A DNA stretch of 64,000 bases, taken from the NCBI GenBank assembly GCA_963729995.1, contig CAVSPF010000003.1, forward strand, positions 1,674,001 to 1,738,000. Direction: 5' to 3'. Origin of the DNA: VRUE01 sp963729995 (GTDB lineage: Bacteria > Actinomycetota > Thermoleophilia > Solirubrobacterales > 70-9). This document shows, piece by piece, positions 44,530 through 53,226 of this stretch. A program made the position numbers and the translations under genes. The first letter of the stretch is position 1, and every line of letters starts with the position of its first letter. The notes beneath the pieces are model-generated. The model ran no database searches, was not told where the DNA came from, and saw nothing but the letters and a program-made list of their open reading frames with translations.

Positions 44530-44750
44530 ACCAGACGAAGGTGTCCAGCAAGCATCAGGTGACGATACCCGCAGCCCCATTCCGCAAGGCGGGCTTCGAG
44601 CCTGGAGACACCTTGAGGGTGGAAGCCGAGGGAGCGGGTCGCGTCGTCCTGACGCGGGTCGGCGAGCTGATCGACCGCTACTCCGGCTGTCTAGACACCG
44701 GCGGCGACCTGCGCGAGCGCGTAGACGGGCTGCGCGACGAGTGGCGGTAA
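44511..44750 (+). CDS. AbrB/MazE-type antitoxin
   Basis: A 79-residue swapped-hairpin DNA-binding antitoxin. KVSSKHQVTIPAAPFRKAGF is the SpoVT/AbrB motif, followed by PGDTLRVEAEG. The C-terminal helix (DRYSGCLDTGGDLRERV) would wrap the toxin. It overlaps the toxin start by 10 bp (GTG inside TAA context), so the two are coupled. Confidence 0.9.
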   Translation: MVEKVKNQTKVSSKHQVTIPAAPFRKAGFEPGDTLRVEAEGAGRVVLTRVGELIDRYSGCLDTGGDLRERVDGLRDEWR

Positions 44751-45151
44751 CCCTCGACTCCGACGCGGTTGTCGCCTTCCTCGATCGCGCCGACGTCCTC
44801 CACGACGCCGCCGACGAAGCGATCCGCGAACTCCTTGGTAAAGACCGGCTGCTCGTATCGGCCGTGACCTACGCCGAGGTGCTGACCGGCGCACGACTCG
44901 GCCGCCACGACGAGAAGCGCGTCCGGGGCTTCTTCACCGACCTGATTTCCGAGATCCTGCCTGTCGATGCCGCGGTCGCCGACAAAGCCGCCGACCTTCG
45001 CTCCCGACGCAAGTCGTTGCGGATGCCGGACGCGCTGATCCTGGCCACAGCCGCGCTGCACCCCGACGCCAACCTCATCGTGACCGGGGATCAGGCAGCA
45101 GCCAAGGTCGCCGGATCGGGCCTCAAGGTGAAGCTGCTTCAACAGCGCTGA
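44741..45151 (+). CDS. PIN-domain ribonuclease toxin (VapC-like)
   Basis: A 136-residue PIN protein. The acidic residues of the active site are visible in TLDSDAVVAFLD, the Glu of YAEVLTGARLG, MPDALILATA and IVTGDQ. It would cleave RNA when freed of the antitoxin. The GTG start at 44741 overlaps the antitoxin stop. It converges on a small membrane protein gene with 13 bp of overlap. Confidence 0.9.
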   Translation: MAVTLDSDAVVAFLDRADVLHDAADEAIRELLGKDRLLVSAVTYAEVLTGARLGRHDEKRVRGFFTDLISEILPVDAAVADKAADLRSRRKSLRMPDALILATAALHPDANLIVTGDQAAAKVAGSGLKVKLLQQR

Positions 45152-45349
45152 CTCTCCCTCGCCAGGCCGATCATCAGCCCCGCGCCGAGTGCCGCAGCCC
45201 CCGCCGCGCAATCAAGCCAGCCCCATCGCCTCCGCCACAGCCCCAGGCTCGCGCCGAGTATCACGAGCGCCGCGCAGCCCGATCAGCGCAACGCCCTCCC
45301 AGCCGTCGATCAGCTGGCGACGAACCTCTGCTGGGTACCTGTGGGGCAT
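45139..45349 (-). CDS. Small two-helix membrane protein, frameshifted
   Basis: Starts at ATG 45349 after a GGAGGAA ribosome site: MPHRYPAEVRRQLIDGWEGV. The frame then breaks. Removing one G from the run at 45278-45280 gives CAALVILGASLGLW and later AAGAAALGAGLMIGLA, two convincing hydrophobic helices, ending at TGA 45139 (69 residues). No family is recognised. In the uncorrected frame only about 45 residues are made. Confidence 0.45.
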
Positions 45350-45421
45350 CTGATTCCTCCTTGGGGCCGAAGGACTCTAGAAACCGAACTCCATCAGATC
45401 GGGGGTAGATCAAGGTCTCCG

Positions 45422-45757
45422 TCAAACCCGGCCTGGCTCATTCGCGACCGGGCCGAGTGACACAACCTCGTCGTCAAAGACGGCATTGATCTCGATATGC
45501 CCGCCCAGAGCGTCGACGTAGTCGGCAAGCGTGCTCAGGTAGAGGTTGTCGCTTCGCTCGATGCGCGAGACATTTGCCTGAGTCATTCCGAGGACCTCGG
45601 CTAGCTGAGTCTGGGTCTTGCCCATCTGCTCGCGGAGCTCGGCCAGGCGAACGGCCGCGATGATCGCGCGCTTGCGAGCGTCAATCTCCGCTGCGGCGCC
45701 GGGCCGCTTACGAACCTCTGCGCTTAGATCGTTGAATGCTTTGCTTCGCCTTGCCAT
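45422..45757 (-). CDS. higA: HigA-like XRE-family antitoxin
   Basis: A 111-residue protein. The helix-turn-helix is KTQTQLAEVLGMTQANVSRIE, and the C-terminal LYLSTLADYVDALGGHIEI matches HigA antitoxins of the RelE/HigB (Gp49-like) class. It follows the toxin gene in the same direction, with its start inside the toxin coding region. In the sequence as given, the toxin frame runs into this gene without a stop. Confidence 0.85.
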   Translation of the reverse strand: MARRSKAFNDLSAEVRKRPGAAAEIDARKRAIIAAVRLAELREQMGKTQTQLAEVLGMTQANVSRIERSDNLYLSTLADYVDALGGHIEINAVFDDEVVSLGPVANEPGRV

Positions 45758-46108
45758 TTGCTTGCTTCTCCTTTGCCGTGCTGCGGAGATGTTCGTCGTA
45801 GATCTGATCCGCTTTGGGATCATCTTCTTGTAGAAGCGCTTCGCTTTTCCCGCCTTGTCGCCACCGATGAGCAGGATCGCTACTCGTTGAGGATCGAAGG
45901 CAAAGAAGATGCGCATCGTTTGCGTGACTCGCAACTCCTTCATGTTCGGGTGCTTTGAGCCCTCCACCGTGTCCACGAGTGGCCGGCCTGCTGTCGGACC
46001 AAGCTCCTGCAATGCCTCCACCGAGGCGACGACCTTGCGCTGCTCTTGGTCTGTCAGGCCTTCCCACCACTCGTCGAACTCGAGGGTTCTCTCGGCAGCC
46101 CAACTCAC
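45708..46108 (-). CDS. higB: HigB-like toxin (Gp49/RelE family), frameshifted
   Basis: The start is a GTG at 46108. The core SWAAERTLEFDEWWEGLTDQ then GSKHPNMKELRV and MRIFFAFDPQR then LIGGDKAGKAKRFYKKMIP is a RelE-like mRNA interferase. After MIPK the conserved tail ADQIYDEHL lies in the next frame, ending at 45708. One base is missing near 45811-45817 (CTTTGGG). As given, translation instead continues into HigA to make a 228-residue fused protein (266 residues if the open frame upstream is included). Confidence 0.75.
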
Positions 46109-46114
46109 AGGGGT

Positions 46115-46143
46115 ATTATAATGCCTGCATTGTAGAAGTCGAA
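46115..46143 (-). promoter_or_regulatory. Candidate leaderless promoter of higBA
   Basis: A perfect -10 box TATAAT (46120 to 46115) lies 6 bp before the GTG start at 46108. A weak -35 TTCGAC is at 46143-46138 with a 17-bp spacer. Transcription would begin at or next to the start codon, as is common for leaderless actinobacterial mRNAs. Confidence 0.55.
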
Positions 46144-46178
46144 CGTTGTAGAGACTCGCCGGCGCTGCCGTCTCCGTC

Positions 46179-46658
46179 TCAGCCCTCGTAGGGCGACTCG
46201 CCCTCGAAATAACCGACCGCATCGCTGCGCTTGAAATAGAGCCGAAGGCCGCCGTCGCCGGGCAAACGCTCGGCCACGCCGATCGTGTCGGTATCGGGAC
46301 GGACCACGATGTCCGGTCGGCCAGCGCTGCTGAGCGCCAAGAACGTCACAGGCTCGTCAGTGCGATTGACGATCTGATGGGCTCCTCTTTCGCCGAGCGG
46401 AAAGCGAACCGCCTCCCCGGTCTCCAACTGGCGGACACCATCTGGGGTCCGCAGCGTCGGGCGTCCGGAAAGAACGATCACCACCTCCTCGTCGGAGTAA
46501 TGGAAGTGGTAGGGGTATGCAGCCTCGCCGGCTGGGACCTCCCAGAGGCTGACGCCGACCAGCTCGCTGCGGAGCTCATAGCCGATGCGGGCGCGGCGCG
46601 AGCGGAAGCCCGGCGGAGCGTCACGCTCTTCGAAATTGGCATCGTAGATGTTGGTCAT
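46179..46658 (-). CDS. Cupin-domain protein
   Basis: A 159-residue single cupin. YPYHFHYSDEEVVIVLSG is motif 1 with two His and a Glu for metal, and ERGAHQIVNRTDEP is motif 2. No catalytic function can be given; it could be a sugar-phosphate isomerase-like or a small-molecule binding protein. The start at 46658 excludes an unconserved extension. Confidence 0.8.
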   Translation of the reverse strand: MTNIYDANFEERDAPPGFRSRRARIGYELRSELVGVSLWEVPAGEAAYPYHFHYSDEEVVIVLSGRPTLRTPDGVRQLETGEAVRFPLGERGAHQIVNRTDEPVTFLALSSAGRPDIVVRPDTDTIGVAERLPGDGGLRLYFKRSDAVGYFEGESPYEG

Positions 46659-46687
46659 GGGACGAAGGGTAGGCGACCGCCTTGCCG

Positions 46688-47209
46688 TCAAAGTGCCGGC
46701 GAGAGCGCTGGGCCGAGCAGCCGCTCCACGACCAAGACATCGCGCCATTTGCCGTCGAGTTGTCCGTGGCGGCGATGCACTCCGACCTCAGAGAAGCCGC
46801 AGCGCTCACAGAGGCGGATGCTCGCGGCGTTATCCGTGAAGAGCTTGCCCACCAGCTTGTGGAAACCCTGGTGCTCGGCTTCGGTCGCGAGCGCTTCGGC
46901 AAGCACCGTGCCGATTCCCTTGCCTCGTGCCTCGGAGGCGACGTAGACGCTTGCCTCGCTGATACCGGCGTAGCAGGGCCGATCGCTATAGGGACCAAGG
47001 CCAGCCCAGCCGATCACGGCATCGCTTGCCTCACAGACCAGCAGCGGAAAGCGCTCGGCGCCGATTCGCTCATCGAAGTCTTCGGGCGAGCGAAGCCTGG
47101 TCTCAAACGTCGAGCCGCGCTCTGCGATCGCGGCGTTGTAGATGGCGCAGATGGCCTCTGCGTCGACCGAGGACGCATCGCGCAGCAGGAGCTCAGCGGA
47201 TCGCGACAT
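46688..47209 (-). CDS. GNAT N-acetyltransferase (phosphinothricin/arsinothricin ArsN1-type)
   Basis: A 173-residue GNAT. EASVYVASEARGKGIGTVL is the acetyl-CoA loop (RGxGIG), and FTDNAASIRLCERCGFSEVG is the later motif. GVHRRHGQLDGKWRDVLVVE is typical of the PAT/ArsN1 group that acetylates phosphinothricin or arsinothricin, or methionine sulfoximine. The substrate is inferred only from similarity. It is the last gene before a 1-kb gap. Confidence 0.82.
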   Translation of the reverse strand: MSRSAELLLRDASSVDAEAICAIYNAAIAERGSTFETRLRSPEDFDERIGAERFPLLVCEASDAVIGWAGLGPYSDRPCYAGISEASVYVASEARGKGIGTVLAEALATEAEHQGFHKLVGKLFTDNAASIRLCERCGFSEVGVHRRHGQLDGKWRDVLVVERLLGPALSPAL

Positions 47210-47403
47210 GGCCTCATCCTCGGGCTCACCGGGCCTGGCGGCAATGGCCGTGTGGATAAAGCGGCCGGTCGCCACGTAGACCGTTGTGAGAACCGCTGAG
47301 AGCGCTGTGGGGGCTATGAGAGCGGCGGGCCCGGCCCACTACTCCTTCTGCTTGGGTCGCCACGGACGGCTCTGAGCGGCCCTCCAGTCCGCCAGGCACC
47401 GGA

Positions 47404-47454
47404 GCGCCCCATCTGCCCCACCTAACTGCCATGGGAGGTGGGCAGATGGGGCGC
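47404..47454. repeat. 19-20 bp inverted repeat
   Basis: Arms at 47404-47423 and 47436-47454 pair with one bulged base; the loop is 12 nt. It could be a terminator for the leftward GNAT operon or a recombination end. The same GCCCCATCTGCC word recurs near 50662. Confidence 0.65.
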
Positions 47455-47922
47455 GAAAGAACTGGCCAACCGGTCTTGCCTTTGTGGCTGCCGGTATCGC
47501 ATGCGGACGTGCGCTTGGCGACGTCGCAAGCCTCTGCCTCTCGTTTCTCTCCCTATGGTGCTTCTGAAGCCTGCGCTTCCCTTTTCCCTACAGGCTTCGC
47601 TTCTCTTCCCTTACGGGACGCACCTCTCCCTGTCTCTTTGAAGGTACAGAGGCTTATGCGTAGCCCTGTCAAGGCACAAGGCAATGCCTATTTGGCCACG
47701 AGCCACACCTCGCGGCCAAGTTTTAGGCCGGTTCGGGATGCGGAGATCGGTGCTGTCTAGCTTGTTTAGAGAGAGGTTGATGTTCCGACCACTTCCGCCT
47801 CTGCCTATGCCTGAGGCGCAAGCGGAGCAGTGCCTCCGTCTCCGATGCGATGGGCAGATTGCAGTCCAGTTGGTACGTAAACGCGGTACGTAACCCATTT
47901 TTAGGCCGCCCGGACCCACACT

Positions 47923-48006
47923 GCAATCTGCCGGAAATGGCTCTAGAATGAGCAAATTACTGGAACGGGAGCGACGGGACTCGAACCCGCGACCTCCGGC
48001 GTGACA
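47923..48006. repeat. Integration-site-like repeat 3 (full-length copy)
   Basis: It contains both parts seen separately in the other copies: the flank shared with 42981-43035, and the tRNA-Asp 3' half shared with 44273-44315. The orientation is the same. The tRNA 5' half is missing here too. It marks the right edge of the toxin-antitoxin island. Confidence 0.8.
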
Positions 48007-48201
48007 GGGCATCGGCCAGGATCGGCCGCATCCGGCATCAGCAGTGGAATTCCGCCCACTGTTTTAGGTCGTCTCGACCCCCTCAGTTATGCGATTTCAT
48101 GCGTAGTTGATGCCTGGTTATGGGGCAAGCCGCCCATTTGCCCCATTTCGCCGCGAGCTATCGCTGGACGCCCCATTCGCTTCGATTGAATTCAGAGACG
48201 C

Positions 48202-48687
48202 TCAGCCCGCCGGAGAGCCCTCCGCCGCCTTCCGCAGGGTGGCGATATCGAGCTTGCCCATCTTCAGCATCGCCGCCATCGCCCGCCGAGCTCGTTCGGG
48301 GTCGGGGTCGGCGAACAGCTCCTCCATGCCAGTCGGGACGACCTGCCATGAGAGGCCGAAGCGGTCCTTGAGCCAGCCGCACTGGCCCTCCTCTCCACCC
48401 TCGGAGAGCTTCTCCCAGTAGTAGTCGACCTCCTCCTGCGTCTCACATTCGATCGCGAAGGAGACCGCCTCGTCGAAGGAGAACTGCGGCCCGCCGTTGA
48501 TCGCGAGGAATCGCTGGCCCTCCAGCTCGAACTCCACCGTCATCACCATGCCGGCCTCCCGCGGCCCAGCCTCGGTGTAGCGGGCGACGTTGAGGATGCG
48601 CGAGTTCTCGAAGACCGAGACATAGAAAGCCGCCGCCTCCTCCGCCTCGGTGTCAAACCACAGGTTCGGAACGATCTTCTGCCCCAT
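48202..48687 (-). CDS. VOC-family protein (PhnB/3-demethylubiquinone methyltransferase-like fold)
   Basis: A 161-residue protein. It starts KIVPNLWFDTEAEEAAAFY and has NGGPQFSFDEAVSFAIECET, then VDYYWEKLSEGGEEGQCGWL and DRFGLSWQVVP. This is the PhnB-like family, a single-chain glyoxalase fold with metal or substrate binding not assigned. Its 3' end is 195 bp from the tRNA repeat. Confidence 0.85.
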   Translation of the reverse strand: MGQKIVPNLWFDTEAEEAAAFYVSVFENSRILNVARYTEAGPREAGMVMTVEFELEGQRFLAINGGPQFSFDEAVSFAIECETQEEVDYYWEKLSEGGEEGQCGWLKDRFGLSWQVVPTGMEELFADPDPERARRAMAAMLKMGKLDIATLRKAAEGSPAG

Positions 48688-48944
48688 CGTGCTGGCCTCC
48701 TCTGCGTCGTTGCCGGTCAGGACAGATGATGCCTGGCTGGCCCGCAGCCCTCGTTCCTCTCCTCATCCCACCCCCTGGGCTCGTCGGGAAGCCACAGCGA
48801 GCCTGGCAGCGGCCGGCCGCGCTGCAAGGCGCCCGCTTCGCGGGGCCTCGCTGATGCGCCCTCGCTGATGCTCAGGTTCCGCGCCGCCTGAACCGCTGCC
48901 CCTTGGCTCGGCGACTTCCACCAACGAGCCCAGGGGGACGTGCA

Positions 48945-49874
48945 ATGAGCCAGACAGCAAGCCGCCGCCGCAGAGCAACTGAGCAAGAGCGCCAGCAGAG
49001 GCGCGCCGCCGAGCGAGAGCTGATGGCCGCCTCGATCGAGGCACTGCGCTCAAGCGAGGGCTGGCAACGCTGGCTCACGGTCCGCCGCCACTTCCGCACC
49101 TACAGCCTCCACAACCAGCTGCTGATCGCCCACCAGCGACCCGGCTCCACCCGCGTCGCTGGCTTCAGGGCATGGCTGGGGCTCGGCTACGCCGTGCGCA
49201 AGGGAGAGCGCGGAATCCGCATCTGGGCACCATGCCCGCCCTCGGCCAAGAGGCTTGCCGAGTGGAGACAGGCCGGTGCCGATCCGACCGAGAAGCCCCC
49301 GACCTACTTCCGCCTCGTCGCTGTCTTCGACCGCTCCCAGGTCGATCCCCTGCCCGACTTCCCTGGCGGCCCCATCGACCTCGACCCCCCGATCGAGCCG
49401 ATCACAGGCCAAGGCCTCGCCCACCTGCTTGGCCCCCTTGCCGAGTTCGGCGAGCAGATCGGCTCACCAGTCGTGATCCATGCGGTGGAAGGTGCCGCCA
49501 GTGGCTACTACGAGCCGGCCACCCGCCGTATCGTCATCGATGAGATCGGCGAGGACTTCTCGCCAAACGCCCAGGTCGCGACCCTGATCCACGAGCTGGC
49601 CCACGCCCTGGTGCGCTGCGACCGCTCAGAGGAGGACCCCAAGCTCTCCTACGCTGAGGAGGAGGTCGTCGTGGAGTCAGCCGCCTACACCGTCTGCAGC
49701 GCCGTCGGCCTCGACACTTCTGGCTTCTCGGTCCCCTACCTGACCGGCTGGAGCGAGCCCAATGGCGGGGTGCAGGCAATCGAGCGCTACGCCGCGCTGA
49801 TCGACCGCCTGGCGGGACGCCTCGAGGAGGCAGCACTCGGGGCAGACGTCCCAAACGGACCGATCGACGGGTAG
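48945..49874 (+). CDS. ArdC-like antirestriction protein with zincin domain
   Basis: About 309 residues. The N-terminal ssDNA-binding domain has FRTYSLHNQLLIAHQ and TRVAGFRAWLGLGYAVRKGE then GIRIWAP. The C-terminal metalloprotease-like domain has HELAHAL (HExxH). ArdC proteins are carried by conjugative plasmids and integrative elements, protecting incoming DNA from restriction. The start at 48945 has a purine-rich site (AGGGGGA). It implies that the region to the right came in as a mobile element. Confidence 0.82.
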   Translation: MSQTASRRRRATEQERQQRRAAERELMAASIEALRSSEGWQRWLTVRRHFRTYSLHNQLLIAHQRPGSTRVAGFRAWLGLGYAVRKGERGIRIWAPCPPSAKRLAEWRQAGADPTEKPPTYFRLVAVFDRSQVDPLPDFPGGPIDLDPPIEPITGQGLAHLLGPLAEFGEQIGSPVVIHAVEGAASGYYEPATRRIVIDEIGEDFSPNAQVATLIHELAHALVRCDRSEEDPKLSYAEEEVVVESAAYTVCSAVGLDTSGFSVPYLTGWSEPNGGVQAIERYAALIDRLAGRLEEAALGADVPNGPIDG

Positions 49875-50021
49875 CCCTGCAGGCAGGATCTCCAGCTACA
49901 TCTGCCCCCAGTCGAGCTTCCAACGCCTGCCATCGAAGTCCCGCCTAGCCTCAATACCGCGAGAGTTAGCTTCCCCGCCGTGGCGAGACGCTCGCTACAC
50001 GCCGGATGCGACACTCTGCGT

Positions 50022-50450
50022 ATGGAATCGCGCGTCCATGTGATCACGCTCGGGGTATCTGACCTCGATCGTGCACTCGCGTTCTACCGTGAGGGCCTCG
50101 GACTGGAGTCGGCGGGAGTCATCGGGACCGAGTTCGTCGGCAGCGATGAGAGCCCGGCGGGAGACGTCGCGACGTTCCCCCTCGACGGGAACCTCATTCT
50201 TGCTCTGTACCCGCGCACGGAGCTGGCGAAGGATGCGGGCGTGCCGCTTGGGCCGGCGCAGTCAGGCGAGTTCAGCATCGGACATCTCGTTCCTAGCAAG
50301 CAGGACGTTGACGCTCTGCTCGCGCAGGCGGAGGCCGCTGGCGCCACGCTCACCGGGCCGGCTCATGACCGGCCGTGGGGGATCTACTCGGGGTATTTCC
50401 GCGATCTCGACGGACATCTCTGGGAGATCATCTGGAACCCACGCGCGTAG
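50022..50450 (+). CDS. VOC-family glyoxalase/bleomycin-resistance-like protein
   Basis: A 142-residue single VOC protein. SRVHVITLGVSDLDRALAFY is the first unit, and YFRDLDGHLWEIIWNP is the second, carrying the metal-binding Glu. It is the full-length relative of the deletion remnant at 40447. Substrate unknown. Confidence 0.88.
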   Translation: MESRVHVITLGVSDLDRALAFYREGLGLESAGVIGTEFVGSDESPAGDVATFPLDGNLILALYPRTELAKDAGVPLGPAQSGEFSIGHLVPSKQDVDALLAQAEAAGATLTGPAHDRPWGIYSGYFRDLDGHLWEIIWNPRA

Positions 50451-50773
50451 GTGCCGTCCCGGCAGCGCGGCCGACGTGGCCGGTCTCGCTCGGCCCGCGA
50501 ACGGGGGCTCTCCCGTAGTGACCGCACGAGACGAGCGCAAAGGACAGGGTTCAGAATTGAGGCACGGTTCGCGTCACACTGCCGCTCGTCACTGGCGGAG
50601 CGAGCGTCCGCCAGCCGCTTCTCGTCCAAGGCAGGCGCCTCATAGCCGTCGACCGAGACGCCCCATCTGCTCAAGAGCAGAAGCAGAGCGGTCGGTCCTG
50701 GCTTGGCGAGAAAGCGGTAGCCCGCTGACTCCTGTCGTGTACGCCCGCGTAAGCTGTCGCGGTGAGGAACAGG
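50451..50773. other. Intergenic, no gene seen
   Basis: 323 bp between VOC and RibD-like genes. No credible coding frame, hairpin or promoter stands out. A GACGCCCCATCTGCTC word near 50659 resembles the repeat at 47404. Confidence 0.5.
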
Positions 50774-51343
50774 ATGAGTGATACGAGCACCGGAAACGGC
50801 AAGGTGGTCGTGAACAGGTGTATGTCGCTTGACGGCTTCATCGCCGCTCCCGGCCATGTGATGGATTGGGGCGCTGGTCGCCAGCTCGCCGACTTCGTCG
50901 GGCCAGACGAGTTCCACGAGATCGCGGCGGCCACCGGCGCCATGCTCGTCGGCCGGCGGACCGCCGACGTCGGCGACAGGATGAAGGCCGAGAAGCCGGG
51001 CAGCGTCGACTACCCCTTTTCCGGACCCGTGTTCGTCCTCACCCATCGGCCACCGGAGCCACCGGATCCGCACATCACGTACCTCACCGGTGACATCGGG
51101 GAAGCGGTCGCCACGGCGCGCAGCGCCGCGGGCGGCAAGAGCCTGGAGATCCTCGGCGCCGACGTGGCCGCCCAGTGCCTGCAGCGGAGCCTTGTCGACG
51201 AGATCCTGGTGTACGTACTGCCAGTGCTGCTCGGCGACGGCATCCGCTTCTCGCCCCCGGGCCTCCCCCGGATCGACCTGGAACCGGTCAGCACCACGCG
51301 GTCGGGCACCGTCACCATCCTCCGGTTCCGCGTCCGCAAGTAA
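50774..51343 (+). CDS. Dihydrofolate reductase-like / RibD C-terminal family protein
   Basis: A 189-residue RibD_C protein. VVVNRCMSLDGFIAAPGHVMDW is the N-terminal strand with the NADPH-contacting loop. AMLVGRRTADVGDRMK and LVDEILVYVLPVLLGDGIRF complete the fold. These proteins are reductases of unknown substrate; they are not folA. GTG 50762 is an alternative start. Confidence 0.85.
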   Translation: MSDTSTGNGKVVVNRCMSLDGFIAAPGHVMDWGAGRQLADFVGPDEFHEIAAATGAMLVGRRTADVGDRMKAEKPGSVDYPFSGPVFVLTHRPPEPPDPHITYLTGDIGEAVATARSAAGGKSLEILGADVAAQCLQRSLVDEILVYVLPVLLGDGIRFSPPGLPRIDLEPVSTTRSGTVTILRFRVRK

Positions 51344-51612
51344 TCCCTGCGCGCGGTTTCCGGCCTGCTCGTCTCAGCTGCCGCTTCCGGGCTTGCCAGT
51401 ACCGCTGCCCGCACCGGCCAGTTGGAACAAAAGCAACAACGCCCGCATTGCCCGGTCGAACGACTCCCTGCGCGTGAAAGGAGTCGTCCCCGGGGCCCGC
51501 GCTTCACTACCGCAACGGACGAACTCAAGCCGTCGGCGCCGACGACCTGGCCGCGACCCGTCCGCTCCGGGGAATCGGCGAATATCGTTCGCGCGGTGCG
51601 GCAAGGGTTGAT

Positions 51613-53031
51613 ATGAGCGGAGACCATCTCAAGGCCGGGCAGCTGGGCACGGTGGACGTAACGGCCTCAACGGTCGCCAACATCGGGCCAGGGATCGACT
51701 TCTACTTCGCCTTCGGGGTGATCGCCGTCACCGCCGGAGTCGCCGCGCCCTTGACGATTCTCGCGGGAGGTGTGGCCGTCGTCCTGCTTGCGTTCATCGT
51801 CGCCGAATTCACCAAGGCGGAGCCCTCGGCGGGGAGCTTCATCACCTACGTCGAGACCTCGCTGGGAGCGAGGGCCGGCGTCGTCACGGCCATTCTGGTC
51901 GCGGTGGGGTTCACCGTGGCTATAGCGGGGGTGTTCACCATGTCGGGGGGCATGGTGGCGTTGACCCTCGCCCATTACACGTCGTGGCACGTGCCTTGGG
52001 AGCCGCTGAGCTTCCTCCTGACGGTCGCCGCCATCTGGCTGACGGCGCGCGGCGTCCGCCTTTCCACCTCGGCGGTGGGCCTGGCTGTCGTGGTGCAGGT
52101 GGCGATCATGCTCGTGGTCTGCGCCGTCACCCTCGTCGACCAGCGAGCCCACCTCTCGAGCATCCCGTTCTCCTGGGCCCACCTCAGCGGTGGCCTGGCC
52201 GGCCTGTCAGCGGGCTTCCCACTTGCCCTGTACATGTTCATCGGCTGGGAAAACGGCCCCGCGCTGGCGGAGGAGTGCCGCGATCCGAGGCGCACCGTGC
52301 CGAGAGCCCTCTACATATCAATCGCCGCCGCCACCGCCCTCTTCGTCCTCTTCGCGTATGCCACCGTCACCGGCTTTGGCTACGACGTCTCTTCGATCGG
52401 TCGCTCATCGGTCCCGTTCCTGACCGTGGCCGACCGCCACCTCGGCACAGCGGCCCTCTTGGCCTGGCTCGCCGGGATCGTCTCCGTGCTCGCCACCCTG
52501 GTCGCCGCCGTGAACTCCCAAGCCCGCATGCTCTTCGACGGCGGCCGATCCGGACTCCTACCGGCACTGCTCGGTCACGTCCGCCAGCCCGCGCACACGC
52601 CGGTCAACGCCTTGCTGGTCATGGCCTGCGGGGGGCTCGGGATCATCGCGGTCTGGGGGGCAGCACACCTCATCGGCGTGGACAAGGGATCGACGAACCC
52701 CGTCGGCCTCTATGCCGAGTGCTCGACGATGGGCACGATCGTGATCCTGTTCGTCTACTTCCTGACGACGCTCGCCCTCCCGATCTTCATGTGGCGCCGC
52801 CATCGACCGTCCTTCTCAGCTCTCCGGCACGTGGCCATTCCGATCCTGGGCGCCCTGACCCTCATCGTCCCCTTCGTCGAGCTGTGCAAGCCCGGGCAGC
52901 CCTCGCCCTACAGCGAGTTCCCCTACATCGCACTGTCAATCGTGGCGGCGGCCACCGTGATCGCCTTCGTTGTCGTGCAGCGCCACCCAGACACCGGCGC
53001 CGGAGAGGGCACGACATTCGCCGAACCATGA
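51613..53031 (+). CDS. APC-superfamily permease
   Basis: A 472-residue protein with about 12 membrane segments. TASTVANIGPGIDFYFAFGV is the first helix, and LYMFIGWENGPALAEECRDP is the TM6 region typical of amino acid permeases. It stands apart from the amine cluster and has no substrate clue. It runs into the 98-bp repeat downstream. Confidence 0.85.
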   Translation: MSGDHLKAGQLGTVDVTASTVANIGPGIDFYFAFGVIAVTAGVAAPLTILAGGVAVVLLAFIVAEFTKAEPSAGSFITYVETSLGARAGVVTAILVAVGFTVAIAGVFTMSGGMVALTLAHYTSWHVPWEPLSFLLTVAAIWLTARGVRLSTSAVGLAVVVQVAIMLVVCAVTLVDQRAHLSSIPFSWAHLSGGLAGLSAGFPLALYMFIGWENGPALAEECRDPRRTVPRALYISIAAATALFVLFAYATVTGFGYDVSSIGRSSVPFLTVADRHLGTAALLAWLAGIVSVLATLVAAVNSQARMLFDGGRSGLLPALLGHVRQPAHTPVNALLVMACGGLGIIAVWGAAHLIGVDKGSTNPVGLYAECSTMGTIVILFVYFLTTLALPIFMWRRHRPSFSALRHVAIPILGALTLIVPFVELCKPGQPSPYSEFPYIALSIVAAATVIAFVVVQRHPDTGAGEGTTFAEP

Positions 53032-53128
53032 GGATCAATGTCCAGCCATACCGAAGGTCCAGACGGCCGCAACTCGTCCATCAGGAAAGCCGTCCGGCTC
53101 GCCGGCGCGGTGCCCGCTCGGTCGAGAA

Positions 53129-53226
53129 CGCGGCAGCCCGTGGCGCTTGCGGATCGAGCGGTTGGCGGCAGTAGTCACGACCGGCGGAGGGTCGCTCGGC
53201 CGGGAGCGTGAGCGGGCTAGCGACGT
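53129..53226. repeat. 98-bp direct repeat, left copy
   Basis: Identical base for base to 55016-55113. It covers the last codons and stop of the secreted protein gene and about 88 bp beyond. A hairpin (CGCTC and GAGCG arms) lies within, so it may be a shared transcription end. Confidence 0.9.

Larger units (their letters stand above)
47210..48201. other. Non-coding 1-kb gap
   Basis: No convincing coding sequence in either strand; the open frames present lack ribosome sites and normal codon bias. It contains a long inverted repeat (47404-47454), a pyrimidine-rich stretch near 47540-47640, and the tRNA-Asp-derived repeat 47923-48006. Several GCCCCAT-like words recur (47406, 48137, 48169). Confidence 0.6.

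Noticed and set aside
47431..47760. 109-codon rightward open frame in the 1-kb gap
   Set aside because: Low-complexity, Ser/Pro-rich, no ribosome site, no recognisable family.
47964..48006. Complete tRNA-Asp gene
   Set aside because: Only the 3' half from the anticodon loop onward is present; the 5' half and D arm are absent, as they are at 44273-44315.
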